This document shows positions 16,610 through 24,847 of a stretch of 64,000 bases of DNA, one piece after another; within the stretch, counting starts at the first letter, position 1; the number at the start of each line of letters is the position of its first letter. The notes below the pieces were generated by a model, which was not told where the DNA came from, did no database searches, and worked only from the letters and a program-made list of their open reading frames with translations. A program made the translations under genes and the position numbers. Source of the DNA: Streptomyces fungicidicus (GTDB lineage Bacteria > Actinomycetota > Actinomycetes > Streptomycetales > Streptomycetaceae); the NCBI RefSeq assembly GCF_003665435.1, contig NZ_CP023407.1, positions 186,001 through 250,000 on the forward strand, in the 5' to 3' direction.

Positions 16610-17643
16610 CCTCGACCACCACCAAGCCGCCCTCCACCGCGGCACCGTCGTCCGACGCGAGCACCCGGCAGTCCCCGCTCGCGCTGCGCAGACTGCTGCA
16701 CGCGCGGGAGGCCGGCGTCTTCGCCGCGCTCGTCCTGCTCTTCCTCCTGGGCACCGTGCTCTCGCCGACCTTCGCCCAGTCCGACAACCTCCTCTCGGTG
16801 GGCCAGCAGATCGCGCAGATCGGCATCATGGCCGTCGGGGCGACCTTCGTCATCCTCAACGGTGAGATCGACCTCTCGGTCGGCTCCACCTACGCGCTGT
16901 CCGCGATCTCCACCGGCATGCTCATATCGGACGGCTGGAGCTGGCCCGCGGCCATGTTCGTCGGCCTCGCGGTCGGCGTCCTCGCCGGACTCTTCAACGG
17001 CCTGGCCGTGGTGGTCCTCGGCGTCCCGTCCTTCATCGTCACCCTCGGCACGCTCAGCGTCTTCCGCGGCATCGCCCTGCTCATCTCCGACGGCGCCCCG
17101 ATCTCACTGAGCTCCTCCCAGCCCGGCGTCGCGGAGTTCAACCTGCTCGGCCAGGGACGGCTGTTCGGCCTCGTGCCCATGCAGTTCGTCTTCTTCGCCG
17201 CCGTCGCCGCCATCGGCGTCGTCCTGCTGGCCCGCTCCCGCTTCGGCTTCAACACCTACGCGGTCGGCGGCAACCAGGAGGCCGCCCGGCTCGTCGGAGT
17301 CAACGTCAAGCGGGTCAAGCTGACCGCCTTCGTCCTCTCCGGCTTCACCGCGGGCCTCGCCGGCGTCCTCGGCCTGTCCTTCCTCTCCTACGTCCAGGGC
17401 GTGACCGGCCAGGGCCTGGAACTCACCGTCATCTCGGCCGTCATCATCGGCGGCGCCGCCCTCTTCGGCGGCTCCGGAACGATGTGGGGCACCGTCATCG
17501 GCGTCGCCTTCATCGGCCTCCTCCAGAACATCCTCAACATCAAGGGCATCTCGTCCTTCTGGCAGACCGTCGTCACCGGCCTCGTCATCGTCGCCGCCGT
17601 CGCGGCCGACACCTGGCAGCGCAAGCGCAAGACCCGCGCCTGA
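16606..17643 (+). CDS. rbsC: Ribose-type ABC transporter permease (RbsC)
   Basis: 345 residues with about ten membrane helices and the RbsC/AraH family hallmark 'LNGEIDLSVGSTYALSA' followed by 'VTLGTLSVFRGIALL' and 'AVGGNQEAARLVGVNV'. The N-terminal 35 residues are a Ser/Thr-rich cytoplasmic tail. It forms the homodimeric channel of a carbohydrate-uptake-2 system. GTG at 16606 overlaps the kinase stop. The periplasmic-type binding protein follows after 147 bases that hold no gene. Confidence 0.92.
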   Translation: MTSTTTKPPSTAAPSSDASTRQSPLALRRLLHAREAGVFAALVLLFLLGTVLSPTFAQSDNLLSVGQQIAQIGIMAVGATFVILNGEIDLSVGSTYALSAISTGMLISDGWSWPAAMFVGLAVGVLAGLFNGLAVVVLGVPSFIVTLGTLSVFRGIALLISDGAPISLSSSQPGVAEFNLLGQGRLFGLVPMQFVFFAAVAAIGVVLLARSRFGFNTYAVGGNQEAARLVGVNVKRVKLTAFVLSGFTAGLAGVLGLSFLSYVQGVTGQGLELTVISAVIIGGAALFGGSGTMWGTVIGVAFIGLLQNILNIKGISSFWQTVVTGLVIVAAVAADTWQRKRKTRA

Positions 17644-17790
17644 CCCACGCCGTCCCGCACCCGTACACCCCCGCGGAAGCCCGCACCCCGGCACCACCGG
17701 CGGCTCGGACCGCACTGCCACCGCCGCCCCACCGGCCCTTCCTCCCCCCCGCCTCCTACAGACCCACGGAACCCCGACGAAGGAGCCCTC

Positions 17791-18822
17791 ATGTCCCCGC
17801 GCACCCTCCTCAGAAGCCTCACCGCCGCCACCGCCGCCGCCGCGGCCCTCTGCCTCACCGCGTGCGGCGCCGTCACCTCCGCCGACAGCGGCTCCGGCGG
17901 CTCCGCCGACGGCTCCTTCACGCTCGCCCCGTACATCCAGCAGCGGATCGACGACGACAAGCCGATGCGCATCAAGCTCAGCTACCACGACCCGTCCCTC
18001 GCCTTCGCCACGCCGATCGGCGCCGGCATGAAGAAGGCCGGCAAGGAGCTGGGCGCCGACGTCTCCCTCATCGGCCCCACCGGCGGCGACGCCGCCAAGC
18101 AGGTCTCCGAGATCCAGACGCTCATCCAGCAGAAGGCCGTCGACGGTCTCGCCGTCTCCTCCGCCTCCAGCGACGCCCTCAAGCCCGTCATCAGCCAGGC
18201 CTACAAGGCGGGCATCCCCATCATCTCCTTCAACACCGACAACCCCGACTCCGAGCAGATGGGATTCGTCGGCCAGGACCTCAAGGGCTCCGGCAAGGCC
18301 CAGGCCGAACAACTCCGCAAGGACCTCAAGGGCGACGTCAACGGCAAGTCCGTCGTGGTCTTCTCCGTCGACACCGGCGCCGGCTGGTCGCACGACCGCT
18401 TCAACGGCTTCAAGGAGGGCCTTGACGGCAGCGGCCTGAAGATCGTCGGCCCGGTCAACGTCGGCAACGAGCCCAACAGCGCCTACAACACCGTCGAGTC
18501 CACCATGTCCGGCCAGTCCAACGTCGTCGCCGTCGCCGGCCTCGACTGCTGCTCCACCACGGCCGCCGCCAAGTGGGTGGCCCAGTCCGGCAAGGCCGAC
18601 GACATCACCATGGGCGGCTTCGACCTGCTCACCCAGACCGCCGAGTACATCGAGCGCGGCGTCCTGGACTTCAGCATCAGCCAGAACCCGACCGAGCAGG
18701 GCTACCAGGCCGTCAAGGTGCTGCACGACTTCCTCACCGACGGCACCGAGATCAAGGGCGTGGACACCGGCGCCCAGTTCGTCACCCCCGACAACCTCGC
18801 CGACGCGACCGTGGAGGACTGA
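17791..18822 (+). CDS. rbsB: Ribose-type ABC transporter substrate-binding lipoprotein (RbsB)
   Basis: 343 residues. A signal peptide ends in the lipobox LTAC (MSPRTLLRSLTAATAAAAAL...), so the protein is tethered to the outer face of the membrane. The mature part has the two-lobed sugar-binding fold: 'GAGMKKAGKELGADVSLIGPTGGD', 'DGLAVSSASSDALKPVI' and 'VVFSVDTGAGWSHDRFNGFKEG'. ATG at 17791 has an AAGGAG site. Its stop shares one base with the ATG of rbsA (TGATG), indicating coupling. Sugar specificity cannot be read from sequence. Confidence 0.92.
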   Translation: MSPRTLLRSLTAATAAAAALCLTACGAVTSADSGSGGSADGSFTLAPYIQQRIDDDKPMRIKLSYHDPSLAFATPIGAGMKKAGKELGADVSLIGPTGGDAAKQVSEIQTLIQQKAVDGLAVSSASSDALKPVISQAYKAGIPIISFNTDNPDSEQMGFVGQDLKGSGKAQAEQLRKDLKGDVNGKSVVVFSVDTGAGWSHDRFNGFKEGLDGSGLKIVGPVNVGNEPNSAYNTVESTMSGQSNVVAVAGLDCCSTTAAAKWVAQSGKADDITMGGFDLLTQTAEYIERGVLDFSISQNPTEQGYQAVKVLHDFLTDGTEIKGVDTGAQFVTPDNLADATVED

Positions 18823-20390
18823 TGACCCCCGCACCCCACGACGCCTCCCCGGGCGGCCCGCACCGCACCACGCACCCGGCCGCCGACGGGCCGGCCGTCC
18901 AGATCCGGGGCCTCACCCGCAACTTCGGACCGGTCCGCGCCCTGCACGACGTCTCCTTCGACGTCCCCGCCGGCGACATCACGGCCCTCCTCGGGGAGAA
19001 CGGCGCCGGCAAGTCGACCCTGCTCAAGATCCTGGCCGGCCTGCAGCCGCCCAGCGAGGGCACCGTCACCGTCTTCGGCGAGGAGGTCACCTCCTTCGAA
19101 CCGGCCACCATGCTCAGCCGGCACGGCGTGGCCATCGTCCCCCAGGAACTGTCGCTGCTGCCCGACCGCACCATCGCCGAGAACATCCTCAGCGGCGTCG
19201 AACCCGGCAACCGCTGGTTCCCCTCCCAGCGCCGCATGCGGGAGCGCACCACCGAACTCCTCGCCGAACTCGACCTCCGCCTGGACCCGGGCGCCTCCGT
19301 GCGCACCCTGGACCTGGCCACCCAGCAGCTCGTCGTGGTGGCCCGCTCCCTCGCCAGGGGCTGCCGCGTCCTGATCCTCGACGAACCCACCGCGATGCTC
19401 ACCCCAGCCGAGGCCGACCGCCTGTTCGCCCTCATGGACAAGCTCAAGGCCGCCGGGACGACCATGCTCTACGTCTCCCACCGCATGCCGGAGGTCTTCC
19501 GCCTCGCCGACCACATCCAGGTCCTGCGGGACGGCGGCCACGTCGCCTCCTGGCGCAGCCAGGACACCACCCCCGACCAGGCCGTCGCCGCCATGGTCGG
19601 CCGCGAACTGGGCCAGCTCACCCGCCGCGCCACAGCCGCCGCCACACCCGCCGCCGAACCGGCCCTCACGGTCCGCGCTCTGAGCGGCAAGCGCCACCAG
19701 GACGTCTCCTTCAGCCTGCGCCCCGGAGAGATCCTCGGCATCGCCGGACTCCCCGACTCCGGCCGCGTCGAACTCCTCCACAACCTCTTCGGCTCGGATC
19801 CCGGCACCGGCGGCACCGTGGAACTGCTCGGCCGGCCCTACCCACGGCGCAACCCGATCGCCAGCGTCGAACGCCGACTGGCGTTCGTCCCCGGCGAGCG
19901 ACGCGCCCAGGGCCTGCTGACCACGATGAGCGTCGGCGAGAACGTCGGCGCCCTCACCACCAAGGCATTCAGCCGGCTCGGCTTGATCCGCCGCCGCGCC
20001 TTCGACGCGGCCGCCACCGACCAGGCCAAGCGGATGCGGGTCAAGACCGCCACCATGACCCAGCCCATCACCAGCCTGTCCGGCGGCAACCAGCAGAAAG
20101 CCGTCCTCGGCCGCTGGCTCGCCATCGACCCGGGCGTGCTCATCCTCGACGAGCCCACCCGTGGCGTGGACATCGGCGCCAAGGCCGAGATCTACGCCCA
20201 GCTCACCGCGCTCGCCGACAAGGGCCTGGCCATCCTCTGCTCCTCCTCCGACCTGCCCGAACTCCTCACCCTGACCGACCGCATCGCGGTGATGAGCGAA
20301 GGCCGCCTCGTCGCCGTCGTCGACTCCGCCGACGCCACCGAGGAATCCGTGATGACCCTCGCCACCGGAGCGGCACCGGCCGCGGCCTGA
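18822..20390 (+). CDS. rbsA: Ribose-type ABC transporter ATPase, two-domain (RbsA)
   Basis: 522 residues with two ABC domains in tandem. The first has Walker A GENGAGKST and Walker B 'VLILDEPTAML', with a degenerate signature (LDLATQQL). The second keeps a signature 'LSGGNQQKAVLGRWLA' and Walker B 'VLILDEPTRGVD', while its Walker A region is altered (GLPDSGRVELL). This asymmetry is normal for CUT2 ATPases. The true start is the ATG at 18822 that overlaps the rbsB stop. It drives uptake through RbsC. Confidence 0.93.
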   Translation: MTPAPHDASPGGPHRTTHPAADGPAVQIRGLTRNFGPVRALHDVSFDVPAGDITALLGENGAGKSTLLKILAGLQPPSEGTVTVFGEEVTSFEPATMLSRHGVAIVPQELSLLPDRTIAENILSGVEPGNRWFPSQRRMRERTTELLAELDLRLDPGASVRTLDLATQQLVVVARSLARGCRVLILDEPTAMLTPAEADRLFALMDKLKAAGTTMLYVSHRMPEVFRLADHIQVLRDGGHVASWRSQDTTPDQAVAAMVGRELGQLTRRATAAATPAAEPALTVRALSGKRHQDVSFSLRPGEILGIAGLPDSGRVELLHNLFGSDPGTGGTVELLGRPYPRRNPIASVERRLAFVPGERRAQGLLTTMSVGENVGALTTKAFSRLGLIRRRAFDAAATDQAKRMRVKTATMTQPITSLSGGNQQKAVLGRWLAIDPGVLILDEPTRGVDIGAKAEIYAQLTALADKGLAILCSSSDLPELLTLTDRIAVMSEGRLVAVVDSADATEESVMTLATGAAPAAA

Positions 20391-20454
20391 CCCCGCCCGC
20401 CCCGCAGACCCGCTACTCCCCCGCTTCCAAGGCCCCACCCGAAAGGAACCCGAC

Positions 20455-20910
20455 ATGAAGCGCTCCGGCATCCTCAACGCCGAACTCAGCGCCACTCTCG
20501 CCACCCTCGGCCACACCGACCTCCTCCTCGTCGTCGACGCGGGCTTCCCCGTGCCGCGCGACGCGCACCGCATCGACCTGGCGCTCGCCGAGAACCTGCC
20601 CGACCTGCGCACCGTCCTCGCCCTGATCGCCGACGAACTGGTCGTCGAAGGCGTGGTCCGCGCCGACGACGTCCCGAGCCACAATCCCCGCCTCGACTCC
20701 TGGCTGCACGAGCGCTTCACCGGCGCCGAGTTCACCACCCGCCCGCACGCCGAGGTCCTCGGCGACCTCGCCCGCGAGGCCAAGGCCGTGGTGCGCACCG
20801 GAGCCTTCGAGCCCTGGGGCAACATCGGCCTCTACTGCGGCGTCGACGCGCCCCGCTGGTTCGGCGGCGAAGGCGTCGTCGTCCCGGAGCAGTACGCCTC
20901 CAAGGTCTGA
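20455..20910 (+). CDS. rbsD: D-ribose pyranase (RbsD/FucU family)
   Basis: 151 residues, slightly longer than the usual 139. It starts 'MKRSGILNAELSATLATLGHTDLLLVVDAGFPVP', with the conserved His of LGHTD and the Asp of VVDAGFP, and ends with 'VVRTGAFEPWGNIGLYCGV' plus a short extra tail. RbsD interconverts pyranose and furanose forms of ribose so that the kinase can act. ATG at 20455 has an AAGGAA site. Its presence supports a pentose as the imported sugar. Confidence 0.88.
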   Translation: MKRSGILNAELSATLATLGHTDLLLVVDAGFPVPRDAHRIDLALAENLPDLRTVLALIADELVVEGVVRADDVPSHNPRLDSWLHERFTGAEFTTRPHAEVLGDLAREAKAVVRTGAFEPWGNIGLYCGVDAPRWFGGEGVVVPEQYASKV

Positions 20911-21030
20911 GCCGCACCGGCCCGCACGCGCGCGCCGACACCATCGTCAACTCGCGGCGGCAGCCAAGGAAGAAGAACCGGCGGCCGATCCGCCGGACTC
21001 CTGCCGCCCCCACCCAAGGGAGATCACCCC

Positions 21031-21744
21031 GTGTCCGAAATCACCGTCATCCCCGCCGAACTCGACCTCACCCCGGCCGAGTTGGCGCCCTTCATCCAGC
21101 ACACCAAGATCGACCCGGACGCGACACGCAACGAGATGATCGCCCACGCCCAGGAGGCCGTCACCCACGGCTTCAACGCGGCGATGGTCCCCGCTTCCTG
21201 GCTGCCGGTCGTCGTCGCCGAGCTGAAGGGCACCGGCGTCGAGGTGGCCTCCGCCCTGGACTTCCCGACCGTCGGCGTCATGACCAGCGCCGGGAAGGCC
21301 GCCGAGGCCGCCGAGATCGCCCGCCTCGGCGCCGACCAGCTCGACATCGGCGTGCAGGTCGGCTGGCTCAAGAGCGGCCGCTACGACGACTTCCGCGAGG
21401 ACATCGCCGGCGTCGTGCGCGCCTGCGGCCTGCCCGTCAAGGTCATGCTGGAACTGCCTCTGCTGACCGACGCCGAAAAGGAGGCCGCGGTCGAACTCGC
21501 CATGGAGGCGGGCGCGTCCTTCCTGAAGAACGCCAGCAGCGGCCAGATCGAGACTGCGAATCCCGCCAGCGTTCGTTACCTTGTTGACCGGGCACGGGAA
21601 GGAGTCCGGGTGAAGGCATCCGGCTCGATCAAGAGCTACAGCCAGGGCCTGGAGCTCCTGCGGGCGGGCGCCTGCCTGCTCGGGACCAGCGCCGGCCTGG
21701 CGATCATCACCGACACCGGAGACTCCTCCACCGCCAGCTACTGA
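21031..21744 (+). CDS. deoC: Divergent deoxyribose-phosphate aldolase (DeoC-like)
   Basis: 237 residues forming a TIM-barrel aldolase. The Schiff-base lysine sits in 'ASFLKNASSGQIETA' (canonical FVKTSTGF), the proton-relay lysine in 'VRVKASGSIKS' (canonical GVKASGGI), and the acid in 'QLDIGVQVGWLKSG' (canonical EIDMVIN). The normally invariant VCVNP strand is AMVPAS here, so the substrate pocket differs from standard DeoC. It would split a 2-deoxypentose 5-phosphate or a similar phosphorylated sugar into acetaldehyde and an aldehyde phosphate. It is the last enzyme of the operon. GTG at 21031 has a GGGAGA site. Confidence 0.75.
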   Translation: MSEITVIPAELDLTPAELAPFIQHTKIDPDATRNEMIAHAQEAVTHGFNAAMVPASWLPVVVAELKGTGVEVASALDFPTVGVMTSAGKAAEAAEIARLGADQLDIGVQVGWLKSGRYDDFREDIAGVVRACGLPVKVMLELPLLTDAEKEAAVELAMEAGASFLKNASSGQIETANPASVRYLVDRAREGVRVKASGSIKSYSQGLELLRAGACLLGTSAGLAIITDTGDSSTASY

Positions 21745-21756
21745 CCACCCGCCACC

Positions 21757-21828
21757 GCCGTGGCCCCGGCCGCCCACCGCGGCCGGGGCCACGGCACCCG
21801 CACCGGGGGCGGCATTCCGCCCCCGGTG
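21757..21828 (+). terminator. Tandem perfect hairpins after the aldolase gene
   Basis: The first hairpin has a perfect 16-base stem (21757-21772 with 21780-21795) and a 7-base loop. The second has a perfect 12-base stem (21801-21812 with 21817-21828) and the loop CATT. Both are GC-only or nearly so and lack T-runs. Together they should end or strongly attenuate transcription between deoC and the gntR gene, whose GTG is only 28 bases further on. Confidence 0.75.
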
Positions 21829-21855
21829 AGAGCAGAAAGAGGAGATGCGACCACG

Positions 21856-22614
21856 GTGACGGCCGACAACGGCGGGCTCCCCGGCATCAAACGGGACGTC
21901 CCCACGGCGATCCACGTCCAGATCTCGGAGCACATCCGGCTGCGGATCGCCAGCGGCGAATGGCCGCCGCACTACCGCCTCAAGAGCGAACCGGAGCTGG
22001 CCCAGGAGTTCGGCGTCAGCCGCGGCACCCTGCGCAGAGCGCTGACCACGCTCATCGAGGAGGGCCTGCTGCGCCAGGTCCGCGGCCGGGGCACCTTCGT
22101 GACCTCGACGACGATCGAGCCCGCCATCGCGCAGAAGCTGAGCACCCTGTCCGAGGACTTCGCCGACCAGGGCGTGGTGACCACGACGACGGTGCGCGAG
22201 TGTGCGCTGATCGCGCCGCCCAAGCCGGTCGCCGCCCTGCTGGACGTGGCCCCGGGCACCCCCGTACTGCGCCTGGTACGAGTCCGGCGCACCGAACAAG
22301 GGCCGGTCGCCCTGCTCTTCAACTTCGTGCGCACCGACCTCGCGCCCGGTATCGAGAACATCGACTTCACCTCAGCCAGCCTCTTCGGCGTCCTCGAAGG
22401 CACCTACGGGCTGAAGATCGCCACCGCCCGCCGTACCTTCGGCGCCGAGGCCGCCGGTCCCGACGTCGCCTCCTCCCTCGACCTCGCCGAGGGCGACCCG
22501 GTCCAGTACCTCCAGCAAGTCACCTACCTCGCCGACGACCGTCCCGTCGAGTACTCCGACGTCTGGATCCACAGCGGCCGCCTCCGAGTCACCTCCCTCC
22601 TGCTGCGCCGCTGA
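21856..22614 (+). CDS. GntR-family regulator, HutC/UTRA subfamily
   Basis: 252 residues. The N-terminal winged HTH (about residues 12-80) contains 'YRLKSEPELAQEFGVSRGTLRRALTTLIEEGLLRQVRGRGTFV'. The C-terminal UTRA effector domain has the typical opening 'KLSTLSEDFADQGV' and 'RLVRVRRTEQGPVALLFNFV'. It probably senses a phosphorylated sugar and represses the operon it follows, through the TTGTCCAT repeats near 15656. GTG at 21856 is the only suitable start; a GAGGAGA site lies about 10 bases upstream. The preceding hairpins suggest low read-through or its own promoter. Confidence 0.88.
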   Translation: MTADNGGLPGIKRDVPTAIHVQISEHIRLRIASGEWPPHYRLKSEPELAQEFGVSRGTLRRALTTLIEEGLLRQVRGRGTFVTSTTIEPAIAQKLSTLSEDFADQGVVTTTTVRECALIAPPKPVAALLDVAPGTPVLRLVRVRRTEQGPVALLFNFVRTDLAPGIENIDFTSASLFGVLEGTYGLKIATARRTFGAEAAGPDVASSLDLAEGDPVQYLQQVTYLADDRPVEYSDVWIHSGRLRVTSLLLRR

Positions 22615-22683
22615 CCGCACACCCCGAGGGTGGCCGGGTTCCACGCGGCTGTGCCGGGGCGACCGGGACTCCTTTCGAAGGGA

Positions 22684-23094
22684 TCAGTCAAGGAGTGCGG
22701 TCGCCTCGACCTCGACGAGGACATCCGGCTCGAAGAGGTACTCGACGCCGATGAGGGAGGCCGGAGGCATGGGAAGCCGGAGGCCGATCTCCTCGGCGAC
22801 GGCCTCGACGCCGGCCATGAAGTCGCCGATCTTCTCCGGGCTCCACCGGGTCACGTAGAAGGTCAGGCGCAGCACGTCCGCGAACGACGCGCCCGCACCC
22901 TCGAGTCCGACGGCGGTGTTGCGCAGCGCCTGGGCGACCTGCCCGGCCAGATCACCGGGCGCGACCGGGGTCCCGTCGGCCTGGCGCGCGACCTGGCCGC
23001 TGACGTGGACATGCGTCCTGCCGGTGCCCACGGCGACGTGGTGGTACGGAACCGGCTGCAGCATGCCTTCCGGGGTGAAGTGCTGAACAGACAT
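22684..23094 (-). CDS. RidA-like (YjgF/UK114) family protein without the catalytic Arg
   Basis: 136 residues with the RidA trimer fold: 'YHHVAVGTGRTHVHVSGQVARQADG' and 'ADVLRLTFYV'. The signature end reads 'PPASLIGVEYLFEPDVLVEVEATALLD', where true RidA has P-A-R-S and an essential Arg; here the Arg is replaced while the downstream Glu remains. It is therefore probably not an imine deaminase but one of the Rid relatives of unknown chemistry. It is divergent from an HxlR regulator across 76 bases that hold operator-like palindromes. Confidence 0.82.
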   Translation of the reverse strand: MSVQHFTPEGMLQPVPYHHVAVGTGRTHVHVSGQVARQADGTPVAPGDLAGQVAQALRNTAVGLEGAGASFADVLRLTFYVTRWSPEKIGDFMAGVEAVAEEIGLRLPMPPASLIGVEYLFEPDVLVEVEATALLD

Positions 23095-23121
23095 GGGTGT
23101 CTCTCCTCCGATTAGGTATCT

Positions 23122-23137
23122 GTAGGCTACTTAGTAG
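23122..23137. promoter_or_regulatory. Operator-like nested palindromes between RidA-like and HxlR genes
   Basis: GTAG-G-CTAC (23122-23130) and CTAC-TTA-GTAG (23127-23137, core TACT-T-AGTA) overlap within an AT-richer patch in the 76-base divergent spacer. HxlR-family proteins commonly bind TACT/AGTA-type inverted repeats, so this is a likely site for the adjacent regulator controlling both directions. Confidence 0.45.
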
Positions 23138-23170
23138 AAGAAGGACACTTCAACGAGACCAGGTTTCGCC

Positions 23171-23563
23171 ATGGATACCGCCGACGAACTCCGCATCGAT
23201 GCCCCCCACCGCGAACTGCTCGACCAGATCCTCGACAAGTGGTCACTCAGCGTCCTCAACGAACTCTGCGAACGTCCGTGCCGCTTCAACGAGCTGCGCC
23301 GCGCCATCCCCCAGGTCACGCAGAAATCGCTGACCTCGACGCTCCGGCGGCTCGAACGCAACGGCGTGATCGCGCGCGAGGTCGTCTCCACCCGCCCCGT
23401 GGCGGTCAGGTACCGGATCACCCCTCTCGGAAAGACCCTGCGGCACCCCATCGATGTGCTGCTGGCGTGGGCCACGCAGAACATGCCCGCCGTCGAGCGC
23501 GCACGCGAAGTTTTCGACGGGCAGGAAGAAGAGAACGCCGGTGTCAGTTCCGGTGTTCTGTGA
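23171..23563 (+). CDS. HxlR-family transcriptional regulator
   Basis: 130 residues. The winged HTH fills the protein: 'DQILDKWSLSVLNELCERPCRFNELRRAIPQVTQKSLTSTLRRLERNGVIAREV' followed by the wing 'RPVAVRYRITPLGKTL' and a C-terminal dimer helix. No conserved N-terminal redox Cys is present; Cys occurs only in the LCERPCRFNEL segment. It is divergently arranged with the RidA-like gene, its probable target. The last 20 bases overlap the end of the convergent XRE gene. Confidence 0.88.
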   Translation: MDTADELRIDAPHRELLDQILDKWSLSVLNELCERPCRFNELRRAIPQVTQKSLTSTLRRLERNGVIAREVVSTRPVAVRYRITPLGKTLRHPIDVLLAWATQNMPAVERAREVFDGQEEENAGVSSGVL

Positions 23564-24377
23564 CGCCCCGTAACGGCCGTGTGCCAGGCAAGGGCTTGAT
23601 CCCGTCGGGCTCGTCCTCGAAGTACGCGGCGCTCTCCGTGTCCGCGGGGTAGTACGACTCGATCGCGACCTCGTCCAGTGTGATGTCCAAGGGTGTGCCG
23701 AACGTGGTGATGGTCGAGAACAGCCGCACCTCTCGTCCGTCGAGACGAAGGACCATCGGGATCACCACATCGGATGCGACGGATCGGCGCGACGCGGTCT
23801 CGGAGTCGGGCTCCAGCAGTTCCTCGTAGAGCGCGGCGAGTTCGGCGTCGGGAGCGATGTCGAGCTGACGCGTGATGCGGGAGCGGAACACCGCACGCAC
23901 GTCGGCCAGGTTGACGACCAGAGAAGCGAACCCGCGCGGGTCCAGTCCCAGCCGCACCAAGTTGACCGGTGGCCGCAGCAGTTCGGGGTCGACGTCCGCG
24001 AAGAACGGTTCGACCGCGCGATTGGTCATCACGATGTTCCACCGGCGGCCGAAGGCCAACGCCGGGTACGGTTCATGCGCGCGGAGCACCCTTTCGACCG
24101 CGTCCCGGGCCGCCGACAGCGCGTGGTCGTCGAGTGGCCGCTCGGCGTACCGGGGTGCGAAACCGGCCGCGAGCAACAGCCGGTTGCGCTCGCGCAACGG
24201 CACATCGAGCTGGTCCGCGAGCCGGAGGACCATATCGGCGCTCGGACGGGACTTGCCCGTCTCGACCAGACTGACGTGACGAGCCGAGACATCGGCCGCG
24301 ATCGCGAGATCGAGTTGGCTGAGTCGTCGGCGATGCCGCCACTGCCGCAAGAGCTCCCCGACGGTATGCATGGTCAT
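23544..24377 (-). CDS. XRE-family regulator with MmyB-like ligand-binding domain
   Basis: 277 residues. The N-terminal HTH (about 5-65) contains 'LLRQWRHRRRLSQLDLAIAADVSARHVSLVETGKSRPS'. The remaining 200 residues match the MmyB-like domain found in many actinobacterial XRE regulators ('LLLAAGFAPRYAERPLDDHAL', 'NRAVEPFFADVD'), which binds small hydrophobic ligands. It is divergent from an NTF2-like gene across 80 bases, the probable target. Starts at 24377 and 24371 are both possible and neither has a strong ribosome site. Confidence 0.87.
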   Translation of the reverse strand: MTMHTVGELLRQWRHRRRLSQLDLAIAADVSARHVSLVETGKSRPSADMVLRLADQLDVPLRERNRLLLAAGFAPRYAERPLDDHALSAARDAVERVLRAHEPYPALAFGRRWNIVMTNRAVEPFFADVDPELLRPPVNLVRLGLDPRGFASLVVNLADVRAVFRSRITRQLDIAPDAELAALYEELLEPDSETASRRSVASDVVIPMVLRLDGREVRLFSTITTFGTPLDITLDEVAIESYYPADTESAAYFEDEPDGIKPLPGTRPLRGVTEHRN

Positions 24378-24457
24378 CGACAGTACTCATCGTGGAGCCG
24401 CGCGCCATGACATCGGACTTCATCGACAACCGCTGCGCCCGCGGAAACACTGCGTCC

Positions 24458-24847
24458 ATGACGACAGACCACAAGAGCATCGTTGGACGAGCACTGGCGG
24501 AACTGATCGAGACGGGCAGCGTCGACGCGCTCGAACCGCTGCTGAGCGATGACTTCGTCCATCACAGGCCGGACTCGACCTCCTCGACCAAGACGGAATG
24601 GCTCGCCGCCGTGCACGCAGCACTCACGCCGCTCGCCGACATGCGGGTGGAGATCCACCACCTGCTGGCCGAGGGCGACCACGTCGTCATGCACTCACGG
24701 CGAGAGCTCCCCGAGCCCGGTCCCACGATCGCCGTCGTGGACATCTGGCGGATCGACGACGGACTGATCGCCGAAGCCTGGGAGATCATCGAGCCGGTGG
24801 CCCACGCAGCCGCCAACCTGTCGTGGTGGAAGCCCGACGAGCGCTGA
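24458..24847 (+). CDS. NTF2-like (SnoaL-type) protein
   Basis: 129 residues forming one SnoaL/NTF2-like cone: 'MTTDHKSIVGRALAELIETGSVDALEPLLSDDFVHHRPD', then 'EWLAAVHAALTPLADMRVEIHHLLAEGDHVVMHSR' and 'VVDIWRIDDGLIAEAWEIIEP'. This pattern is typical of the SnoaL-like polyketide-cyclase or ester-cyclase relatives, many of which have unknown substrates. The ATG at 24458 is preferred; another in-frame ATG at 24407 would add 17 residues. It is divergent from the XRE/MmyB regulator that likely controls it. Confidence 0.8.
   Translation: MTTDHKSIVGRALAELIETGSVDALEPLLSDDFVHHRPDSTSSTKTEWLAAVHAALTPLADMRVEIHHLLAEGDHVVMHSRRELPEPGPTIAVVDIWRIDDGLIAEAWEIIEPVAHAAANLSWWKPDER

Noticed and set aside
17104..20825. 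Two long minus-strand frames opposite RbsC/RbsB and RbsA
   Set aside because: These are shadows of the ribose-type operon caused by codon bias, with no recognisable domains.
21757..21828. Tandem hairpins as a riboswitch or structured RNA
   Set aside because: The stems are simple, perfect and GC-only with tiny loops, as expected of terminators or stabilisers.
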